64,000 nucleotides of DNA from Candidatus Krumholzibacteriota bacterium (GTDB lineage Bacteria > Krumholzibacteriota > Krumholzibacteriia > LZORAL124-64-63): assembly GCA_024275485.1 (NCBI GenBank), contig JAJRZA010000037.1:69241-133240 (forward strand), given 5' to 3'. How positions within the stretch are numbered: position 1 is the stretch's first letter; each line of letters starts with the position of its first letter. The notes under the pieces are model-generated. The model saw only the letters and a program-made list of their open reading frames with translations. It did not search any database and had not been told where the DNA came from. The translations under genes and the position numbers were made by a program. Below, one piece after another: positions 57,195 through 64,000 of this stretch.

Positions 57195-60100
57195 TTGGCT
57201 ATGCAGGACGAAAGCTTTACCCCGATCCCCGTCGGCCAATACGATGATGACGGACTGCGAGCGTACCTGCGCGAGCACGGTTTGACCCTGGCTGCCAGCG
57301 AAGCCCGTAAAGTGGCCGAACTGCTCGGTCGCGATCCCACCCTGACCGAGATGACTCTTTTCGACACCATGTGGAGCGAACACTGCTCATACAAGAGCAG
57401 CCGCCCTCACCTGAAAGCCAACCTGCCTACCACCGGGGCCAATGTCGTGGTCGGTCCGGTGGAGGATGCGGGCATCGTCGATTTTGGTGAGATCAACGGC
57501 AAAAAATACGGGATCATCTTTGCCCACGAGAGCCACAATCATCCCAGCCAGGTCATGCCGGTCGAAGGCGCGGCTACAGGCATCGGCGGCATCGTGCGCG
57601 ATGTGTATTGCATGGGCGGCGAGGTCATCGCCACCCTGGATCCGCTGCGTTTCGGCTGGCCGGAAAAAGAAAACGATAACGATGATGACGCCGCCCACCG
57701 GGTGGACATCGCCCGCCAGGTGGTGGATGGCATCTGGCAATACGGCAACGCCATCGGCGTGCCCAACCTTGGTGGGGATGTGTATTTCCACCACAGCTTC
57801 AACGAAAACTGCCTGGTCAATGTGTTGGCCGTGGGCATCGTCGAACACGACCACATCACCCACAGTGCCGTGCCCAAAGAGGCGGCCAACGAACCCTACG
57901 ATCTGATTCTGGTTGGCAAACCCACGGACTGGTCCGGTATGGGAGGTGCCGCCTTTGCATCGGCCACCCTGGACGCCGAACAGGCCATGGAAAACAAGGG
58001 CAGCGTTCAGACACCGGATCCTTTTCTCAAACGCATTTTGTCGGTGTCCAACAAGGCCGTTCTGGAGATGGCCCGCGCAGAGGGCATGACCATCGGCTTC
58101 AAGGATCTGGGCGCCGGCGGTGTCAGCTGTGTGACCAGCGAATTGGTGGATGCCGGAGGTTTTGGCTGCGACGTGGATGTGGCCCTGGTCCACCAGATCG
58201 CCGACCTGCCGGCCCGGGTTTGCGCCTGCAGCGAAACCCAGGAACGGTATGGTCTTGCCGTGCCCAGTCGTCTGTCGGAAAAAGTCCTGAAAATCTACAA
58301 CGAGGATTTTGCCCTGCCTTCGCTGTACGAAGGTGCCTGTGCCCGTAAAATCGGCAGGGTCACCAAAGAACGTCGTTACATTCTGCGTTACGGCGACCAG
58401 ATTTTAGCTGACGCTCCCATTGAAACCATCACCGAAGGCGTCAGCTACGATCGGCAAGCAAAGGCTCCCGAACGGGATGTCGTCGGTCCGGATGAACGGA
58501 TGCCCGAAGCGGCGGCCGTTCAAATCAAGGATGAGTGGATGGCCCTGATGGCTCATCCCAACATTGCCAGCCGCGAATACATTTACCGCCACTACGACAG
58601 CGAGGTGCAGGCCAGCACCATCATGCGTCCCGGTGAAGCCGACGCCGGAGTGATTGCCCCGGTTCCGGGCAGCCGACGTGCCGTGGCCCTGAGCGCCGAC
58701 GGCAACCCCCTGCTCGGCTTGGCCGACCCCTGGACCGCCGGTGCCTCGGCGGTGCTCGAAGCCTGTCGCAATGTGGCCTGCGTGGGGGGACGTCCCGCCG
58801 CGGTGACCGATTGTCTGAACTTCGGCAACCCGGAAATCCCCGAATCGTTTTGGGAGTTCACCGAGTCGGTTCGCGGAGTGGGAGATGCCTGTCGCGGGGT
58901 TGGATGTTACGCCCTACCCGGTCCCGCGTTGCCGGTGATCAGCGGTAACGTCAGCTTCTACAACCAGAGCAGCACCGGCCGCAGCGTGGCACCGTCGCCC
59001 ATTGTCGGTTGCGTGGCCATCGTGGATGATTACACCAAGTGCCGCAGCCAAAGATTTGCCGCAGCCGGTGATCGCATTCTTCTGGTTGGACAGCGCACGG
59101 CCGAAATGGCCGGTTCCATTTATCTGGATGCTGGTTTCAGCGCTGGCCGACCCGCCGTTCCGGTTCTGGATTTCGACGCCGCCCGCAGTGAAATCCGTGG
59201 CGCCATCGACCTGGTGAGCGAAGGCCTGGTAACTGCTGCGCATGATATCAGCGACGGTGGTCTGGCTGTTTGTCTCAGTGAGATGGCCATGGGCCTGGAG
59301 GCTTCCAGGGTTCGTGGTGCCAGCATCCTCTTGCCGGAATCCGAACGCACAGACCGGGAATTCCTGTTCAATGAAAGCGGCGGTTTCATCATCACTGTCA
59401 AACCCCATAAAGTTCCAGCAGCCGAGGCTATTCTCGACAAGGCTGGCGCCGACTGGTGGGATCTGGGGGAGGTTACCGATGATGCCACTATTCTGGTGGC
59501 AGGGGCTGACGGCTCAACCATTGTCGACCTGGATGTGGTGCAGATGACTTCGGTTTGGCAAAAAGCCCTGCCCTTGTTGATGGGTGGCAAAAAGGCAGAA
59601 GCCATGGTGCCGCCGGTGGCTGAGCCGGCATACACGGACCAGGAGCAAGCCAAGGCACCTTCAATTATGGTCAATCTGGATCGCAAACCCCGGTTGGCGG
59701 TGCTGCAATTGCCGGGCGTGAACTGCGAGATGGAATCGGCCCGCCTGATCGAGAGTAACGGAGGGAAATCGGAAATTTTCCGCTGGACCCGCAGTGCGCG
59801 GGAATTGGCGGCCTTCGACGGCTATCTTGTCCCCGGAGGTTTCTCCTACCAGGATCGTGTGCGCGCCGGAGCTGTGGCGGCCAAGGATCCCTTGTTGCGA
59901 GTGCTTCTCGAAGCATCCGAAGCGGGTAAACCCATTTTGGGTATTTGCAACGGCTGTCAGGTCCTGGTGGAGTCCGGCTTGGTGCCCGGCCTGGAGCCGG
60001 GCGCCGTTGAAGTGGCTTTGGCTTCCAACCGATTCCCGGGTCGCAGTGGCTACCATTCCCAATGGGTGGGTGTGGTGCCCCACGCCAATGCCCAGACCCC

Positions 60101-60476
60101 ATTTGTGGAAGGCATCAGCGGGATGTTCCCTCTGCCCATGGCCCACGCTGAAGGACGCTTTACCCACGAAGATCCGGCCTTCTTCGAAAAGTTGGCGGCC
60201 GATGGGTTTGTGGCTCTGCAATACGCACAACTCGGTGGTCGCGAAGAAGCCAACCCCAATGGTTCACAGCTGGATGTGGCCGGTTTGAGCAACCGGGGTG
60301 GCAACGTGCTGGCCATGATGCCTCACCCGGAACGGGCGGCCCAGTTGCGGCATGTGCCCGAAGATCAACCCAGTGCGTGGGGCCTGGCCAGGGTCGCTGC
60401 CGCCGGAGATTCCCAGAGCCTGGAAGCAGCCGGACCGGGCGCCTTCCTGTTGCGTCGCCTTGTGGAAATGTGCTGA
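57195..60476 (+). CDS. purL: Phosphoribosylformylglycinamidine synthase, fused PurL (small type) and PurQ
   Basis: A 1093-residue fusion. Residues 1 to about 800 are a small-type PurL (MWSEHCSYKSS near the start, the ATP site and two AIRS-like halves); residues from about 825 are a class I glutamine amidotransferase, PurQ, with Cys918 in GICNGCQ and His in HAEGRF. It turns FGAR, ATP and glutamine into FGAM. The PurS-like N-terminal domain of large PurL is absent and no separate purS is seen in the window. The TTG at 57195 has AGGAG 7 nt upstream; the ATG at 57201 is the alternative. Followed after 16 nt by an unknown gene and then purF. Confidence 0.95.
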   Translation: MAMQDESFTPIPVGQYDDDGLRAYLREHGLTLAASEARKVAELLGRDPTLTEMTLFDTMWSEHCSYKSSRPHLKANLPTTGANVVVGPVEDAGIVDFGEINGKKYGIIFAHESHNHPSQVMPVEGAATGIGGIVRDVYCMGGEVIATLDPLRFGWPEKENDNDDDAAHRVDIARQVVDGIWQYGNAIGVPNLGGDVYFHHSFNENCLVNVLAVGIVEHDHITHSAVPKEAANEPYDLILVGKPTDWSGMGGAAFASATLDAEQAMENKGSVQTPDPFLKRILSVSNKAVLEMARAEGMTIGFKDLGAGGVSCVTSELVDAGGFGCDVDVALVHQIADLPARVCACSETQERYGLAVPSRLSEKVLKIYNEDFALPSLYEGACARKIGRVTKERRYILRYGDQILADAPIETITEGVSYDRQAKAPERDVVGPDERMPEAAAVQIKDEWMALMAHPNIASREYIYRHYDSEVQASTIMRPGEADAGVIAPVPGSRRAVALSADGNPLLGLADPWTAGASAVLEACRNVACVGGRPAAVTDCLNFGNPEIPESFWEFTESVRGVGDACRGVGCYALPGPALPVISGNVSFYNQSSTGRSVAPSPIVGCVAIVDDYTKCRSQRFAAAGDRILLVGQRTAEMAGSIYLDAGFSAGRPAVPVLDFDAARSEIRGAIDLVSEGLVTAAHDISDGGLAVCLSEMAMGLEASRVRGASILLPESERTDREFLFNESGGFIITVKPHKVPAAEAILDKAGADWWDLGEVTDDATILVAGADGSTIVDLDVVQMTSVWQKALPLLMGGKKAEAMVPPVAEPAYTDQEQAKAPSIMVNLDRKPRLAVLQLPGVNCEMESARLIESNGGKSEIFRWTRSARELAAFDGYLVPGGFSYQDRVRAGAVAAKDPLLRVLLEASEAGKPILGICNGCQVLVESGLVPGLEPGAVEVALASNRFPGRSGYHSQWVGVVPHANAQTPFVEGISGMFPLPMAHAEGRFTHEDPAFFEKLAADGFVALQYAQLGGREEANPNGSQLDVAGLSNRGGNVLAMMPHPERAAQLRHVPEDQPSAWGLARVAAAGDSQSLEAAGPGAFLLRRLVEMC

Positions 60477-60492
60477 CCTTGGAAAGGAAATC

Positions 60493-61086
60493 ATGAGCAG
60501 GCAGACAACATTGCTGACCAGTCACAAGGGCGTGGACCTGCACGCGGCCAGCGCCTTGCTGGTGATGAAAGATCGCCTCGAAGGCGGGCATCGACTTGTG
60601 AATCTTTTCCGCTGCGAGTTGCATACCTTCTGGGACGACAGCATGGTCGGTGGAATTGAGAAAGTGCTGAACACGGGACGCTATTACAACCCCAACAAGC
60701 ACCACTTCGGTCACTTCACCAATGAAGATGCCGCGGACCCTTGGTTTGAATGTTCCGATTGCAGGGGCAAATCCCTGCCCCTCGGCTGGTTGGGCAACCT
60801 GGCAACAACCGATCTCCAGGAACCAGGATCCGATGTTTCTGCTCTTTACGAAATTCTCCTAGGAGGCCATCGGGCCGACGGAATCACAGCCTTCGATGTG
60901 ATATCATATCCCCTCGGGCAGGCAGGCCCCGTGCTTTCGGGTGTGTTGTGGAGATTGCTGATCAATGGCGACGCCACCAGTGCTGCCGAGGTGGGACAAA
61001 ACCTGGCCGTGGCCCGGGGAAGAAAAAAAGGACTGTTGATCAACCCGCACATGGAAGCCTGGCTGACTGCCGGAACGGAGCGTTGA
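60493..61086 (+). CDS. Uncharacterised protein between purLQ and purF
   Basis: A 197-residue soluble protein I do not recognise. No signal peptide or membrane helix. Visible traits: a hydrophobic alpha/beta-like N-terminal half (ASALLVMKDRLEG, HRLVNLFRCELHTFWDD), a His-rich segment NPNKHHFGHF, one Cys pair ECSDC, and a C-terminal half with AFDVISYPLGQAGPVLSG and KKGLLINPHMEAW. The ATG at 60493 has AAGGAAA upstream; the longer frame overlaps purLQ. Its TGA and the purF ATG share one base, so production is tied to purF. A role in purine synthesis (for example an FGAM-synthase accessory replacing PurS) is possible by position only. Confidence 0.8.
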   Translation: MSRQTTLLTSHKGVDLHAASALLVMKDRLEGGHRLVNLFRCELHTFWDDSMVGGIEKVLNTGRYYNPNKHHFGHFTNEDAADPWFECSDCRGKSLPLGWLGNLATTDLQEPGSDVSALYEILLGGHRADGITAFDVISYPLGQAGPVLSGVLWRLLINGDATSAAEVGQNLAVARGRKKGLLINPHMEAWLTAGTER

Positions 61087-62537
61087 TGAGTTTCACTCGA
61101 CACTGGCATGAAGAATGTGGAGTGGTGGGCATTGCAGCCATTCACGGAGCGGCCGAATTGGCCAGTCTGGCCCTGCACGCCTTGCAGCATCGCGGCCAGG
61201 AAAGCGCCGGAATTACCGCGTCCGATGGCCATCGCTTGCGCACCTTCAAGAAAATGGGTCTGGTGGCGGACGTATTTGACGAACAAACCACCAAGGATCT
61301 TCTGGGCGACTACGCCATCGGCCATGTGCGCTACAGCACCAGTGGCAGCAGTCATATCCTGAACGCACAACCGTTGCAGGTGGCCTCGCATCGCGGCAGC
61401 ATCAGCCTGGCCCACAACGGAAATCTGGTCAACGCTCCCGAATTGCGCCGGGAGATGGAGGCCGACGGGTCCATCTTTTCCACCACCAGCGACAGCGAAG
61501 TCATTTTGCACATGTTGGCCCGCAGCCGAGCCATTGCCTGCGAAGATGCGCTTCTGGAGCTGTTGCCCCGGGTCAAGGGAGCCTACAGCCTTTTGGTGAT
61601 GACCCGCGATCGTCTCATTGCCATTCGTGATCCACACGGATTCCGGCCCCTGTGTCTGGGACGTTACAAGGACAGCTACGTCATTGCCAGCGAGAGCTGC
61701 GCCTTTGACATCATCGGAGCGACCTATCTGCGCGATGTGGAGCCTGGGGAGATGCTCATTCTCGGCGATGGCGAATTGACCAGCCGACGTCTGAGTGAGG
61801 AAGTCACCGAGCGATGCTGCGTCTTCGAACATGTTTATTTCTCCCGACCAGACAGCCTGGTTTTTGGGTCAAGCGTGGAAACTGTCCGCCGCCGCAGTGG
61901 AGAAATCCTGGGTCGCGAGGCTCCTGCCGAGGCAGACCTGGTTTGCGCGGTTCCGGACAGCAGCAACACCGCCGCATTGGGGTACGCCCGGGCCACCGGC
62001 CTGCCTTTCGAGTTGGCCCTGATTCGCAACCACTATGTTGGTCGTACCTTCATTTCTCCGGCCCAAAAGGTGCGGGACATGTCGGTTCGCATTAAATTCA
62101 ATCCAGTCAAGGAAGTAGTCGAAGGCAAGCGCGTGGTGATGATCGACGATTCCATCGTGCGCGGCACAACCATGCGAAAGCTGGTCAAGCTGATGAAAGC
62201 CGCCGGAGCCAAGGAAGTGCATCTTCGCATCGCTTCACCTCCGGTGACCCATCCTTGTTTTTACGGCATCGATACACCTGTTCGAAACGAACTAATTGCC
62301 TCGAGCCACACCGTTGAGGAAATCACCACTTACTTGAGAGTGGACTCCCTTCATTACCTGTCCCGTGATGGCCTCCTGGAGGCTGCCGGTGAGGGTGATC
62401 GCTATTGCGATGCCTGTTTTACCGGGAATTACCCTGTTTCGTTCAGTGCCCTCGAGGGTTCGGACGTATTCGACAACCACGTGGCGGGCCGGGATATTCC
62501 AGTCAAACCCATGCCATCCGGCCAGGACGGCAGCTGA
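61086..62537 (+). CDS. purF: Amidophosphoribosyltransferase
   Basis: A 483-residue PurF, the first committed enzyme of purine synthesis (PRPP plus glutamine to phosphoribosylamine). The N-terminal nucleophile Cys11 follows a 10-residue propeptide, as in the Bacillus-type enzyme; the PRPP loop VVMIDDSIVRGTT is intact. Four cysteines matching the [4Fe-4S] ligands are visible (CCVFEHVYF region, HPCFYGIDTP, and the pair in YCDACFTGNYP), so this is the iron-sulfur, oxygen-sensitive type. The ATG at 61086 shares a base with the preceding stop. The longer frame from 60750 is an out-of-frame extension and is rejected. Confidence 0.96.
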   Translation: MSFTRHWHEECGVVGIAAIHGAAELASLALHALQHRGQESAGITASDGHRLRTFKKMGLVADVFDEQTTKDLLGDYAIGHVRYSTSGSSHILNAQPLQVASHRGSISLAHNGNLVNAPELRREMEADGSIFSTTSDSEVILHMLARSRAIACEDALLELLPRVKGAYSLLVMTRDRLIAIRDPHGFRPLCLGRYKDSYVIASESCAFDIIGATYLRDVEPGEMLILGDGELTSRRLSEEVTERCCVFEHVYFSRPDSLVFGSSVETVRRRSGEILGREAPAEADLVCAVPDSSNTAALGYARATGLPFELALIRNHYVGRTFISPAQKVRDMSVRIKFNPVKEVVEGKRVVMIDDSIVRGTTMRKLVKLMKAAGAKEVHLRIASPPVTHPCFYGIDTPVRNELIASSHTVEEITTYLRVDSLHYLSRDGLLEAAGEGDRYCDACFTGNYPVSFSALEGSDVFDNHVAGRDIPVKPMPSGQDGS

Positions 62538-62550
62538 AGACGAGATAGTT

Positions 62551-64000
62551 TTGACAGACAACAGCCAGGGGATGGTTTATCACCCCCATGAAAAATACGA
62601 CGATTCCAAAATTCTGGGCTGGACCCTGACCCGCCGAATCCTACCCACGGTAACATCTCCGGCCCGATATATCGGCGGGGAGTTGGGCACCCGGCCTGAA
62701 GGTTTTTCTTCAGGGAAAGCCAACATCCTGCTGTCTTTTCCAGATGCCTATGAAGTAGGCATGTCCCATCAGGGGTTGCGCATCCTCTACCATCTGCTCA
62801 TGGACCGTGCTGATACTTTTTGCGATTTGGCGTTCACACCCTGGCCCGATTGCGAACAGGCCATGCGGACCGAGAATATGCCTTTGTTCGGCCTGGAATC
62901 CCGGCGCCCAGCAGGCAGTTTCGATGTGGTGGGGTTCAGTCTGGGCTATGAGCTGGCCTACTCCAATTTGTTGACCATGATTGATTTGTCGGGCAGTCCG
63001 ATCATGGCTGCCGACCGTGGCGAGGAGGATCCTGTTTTCATTGCCGGTGGTTCCTGCACTCTCAATCCAACCGTCATTGGGCCGTTTCTGGACGTGGTCT
63101 TCCTGGGCGATGGCGAAGAGGCCGTGATCGATGTGGCCAGATTGACGGCGGAGAACAAAAATGCAGGTGGGAACCGTGCCCATTTGCTGGAAAAATTGCA
63201 GGCCCTGCCTGGGGCCTGGCATCCTGGTGTGACGGGAAAAGTGGGCCTGCGGGTAGTCCAGGATCTTGGCGCCTTCCCACCCCCCAAACAATTGGTGCCG
63301 ATCATGGAACCGGTGCACGATCGGCTGGCCCTGGAAGTGATGCGCGGCTGCGTTCGCGGGTGTCGTTTCTGCCAGGCCGGGATGATCACCCGGCCCGTGC
63401 GTGAACGTGATCCCGCCGATCTGGTGGCCGCCGCAGTGGAAGGCATTGCCGAGTCCGGATATTCCGAAGTCAGCCTGTTGAGTCTGTCCACTTCAGACTA
63501 TTCCGGTCTCGGTTCCACCGTCGAAGGCATCCAAGATGGGCTTTCAGAACGTCGCACCAACCTTGTTCTGCCCAGCCTGCGGGTGGATTCGGTGGGTCCC
63601 GAATTATATGAACGCATCAGCAACGAACGCCCGGCCAATTTTACTTTCGCACCGGAGGCAGGCAGCCAGCGTTTGCGCGACGTGATCAACAAGAACATCA
63701 CTGAAGAGGACATTCTCGGCACCGCCAAACAGGCTTTCGCATCGGGAGTCAAAGGCGTCAAACTGTATTTCATGATTGGATTACCCACTGAAACCAACGA
63801 AGATCTGGACGATCTGGTGGCTCTGGTGGGAAAAGTGGTCGCGGTGGCCCCTCGTGGTGGTTCCCAAATCCATGTCTCGGTGAGCCCGTTTTCCCCCAAG
63901 GCGCATACACCCTTCCAGTGGGCGGGACAAATATCCAGGGATGAAATCGATCGCCGCAACAACTACCTGGGTAATCGCCTGCGCCGCATGCGGGTCAAGG
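62551..64000 (+). CDS. B12-binding radical SAM protein (TIGR03960 type), N-terminal part (runs off window)
   Basis: At least 483 residues, still open at the window end. A B12-binding-like N-terminal domain (ILLSFPDAYEVGMSHQGLRILY) is followed by the radical SAM cluster motif C-x3-C-x2-C at Cys267, Cys271 and Cys274 (GCVRGCRFCQAG) and by HVSVSPFSPKAHTPFQWAGQ, characteristic of the TIGR03960 family, which usually sits next to a TIGR03936/DUF2344 gene. Function is not established; tRNA modification has been suggested for relatives. TTG at 62551 or ATG at 62572 could start it; neither has an ideal ribosome site. It follows purF by 13 nt. Confidence 0.92.
   Translation, partial: MTDNSQGMVYHPHEKYDDSKILGWTLTRRILPTVTSPARYIGGELGTRPEGFSSGKANILLSFPDAYEVGMSHQGLRILYHLLMDRADTFCDLAFTPWPDCEQAMRTENMPLFGLESRRPAGSFDVVGFSLGYELAYSNLLTMIDLSGSPIMAADRGEEDPVFIAGGSCTLNPTVIGPFLDVVFLGDGEEAVIDVARLTAENKNAGGNRAHLLEKLQALPGAWHPGVTGKVGLRVVQDLGAFPPPKQLVPIMEPVHDRLALEVMRGCVRGCRFCQAGMITRPVRERDPADLVAAAVEGIAESGYSEVSLLSLSTSDYSGLGSTVEGIQDGLSERRTNLVLPSLRVDSVGPELYERISNERPANFTFAPEAGSQRLRDVINKNITEEDILGTAKQAFASGVKGVKLYFMIGLPTETNEDLDDLVALVGKVVAVAPRGGSQIHVSVSPFSPKAHTPFQWAGQISRDEIDRRNNYLGNRLRRMRVK

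Overview
The window is a bacterial chromosomal segment of moderately high GC with tightly packed genes, frequent GTG/TTG starts and many 1-4 nt gene overlaps. A diderm (Gram-negative) envelope is indicated by a LpxL/HtrB-type lipid A acyltransferase, an HldD-type heptose epimerase, a TPR-porin with a C-terminal Phe, several lipoproteins and a DegP-like protease. FlgD/Por-tail-like C-terminal domains on secreted proteins, two exported proteins ending in a similar Leu-x-Ser-(Leu/Met)-Tyr-Arg tail, and the Ser/Thr kinase and S9 peptidase content suggest the FCB/Krumholzibacteriota/Eisenbacteria neighbourhood. That placement is inference from gene style, not a search result. I found no rRNA, tRNA, CRISPR array, prophage or transposase gene.

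Layout. 1-6.4 kb: a kinase fragment, a secreted S9 peptidase, divergent asparagine synthase plus acyl carrier protein, and a small secreted protein with a strong terminator. 6.4-9.1 kb: enoyl-CoA hydratase and a fused aconitase-family gene broken by one in-frame TAG. 9.3-15.3 kb: a TIGR01777 epimerase, a three-gene flavin/2Fe-2S dehydrogenase operon (HcnABC/OoxAB/LhpBEF type) facing glutamine synthetase, then a YjbQ protein, with two related palindromic elements at gene 3' ends. 15.4-19.6 kb: a four-gene PNAG-like (pgaDCAB) exopolysaccharide operon. 19.8-26.5 kb: alaS, a GT39-like membrane transferase, an exported metallo-beta-lactamase-fold protein and a lipoprotein. 26.6-31.6 kb: a secreted beta-propeller glycosidase-like gene broken by TAA, then an octaheme HAO-like cytochrome with a NapC/NirT-like membrane hexaheme partner. 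32-42 kb: LpxL-like acyltransferase/hybrid histidine kinase/sodium symporter operon, a two-component system and an ABC-2 exporter. 42-44.2 kb: a HEAT-repeat lipoprotein fused to a cyclophilin, broken by TAG. 44.4-52.1 kb: an eight-gene operon (asd, ecfT, truA, talC, htrA, epimerase, hldD, rsm22-like). 52.2-55.6 kb: Asp-box secreted protein, NTF2-like lipoprotein, EamA transporter. 55.8-64 kb: purine cluster (purB, fused purL-purQ, an unknown 197-residue protein, purF) and the start of a B12-binding radical SAM protein.

The signals most worth following are: three otherwise intact genes each carrying one in-frame stop (TAG, TAG, TAA) although TAG is an ordinary terminator in eight other genes here; a 167-bp imperfect palindrome with TA flanks whose end supplies the stop of glnA, plus a 25-nt relative that supplies both stops of a convergent pair; an unrecognised protein wedged between purLQ and purF; and an orphan terminator preceded by a gene-free stretch that may encode a small RNA.
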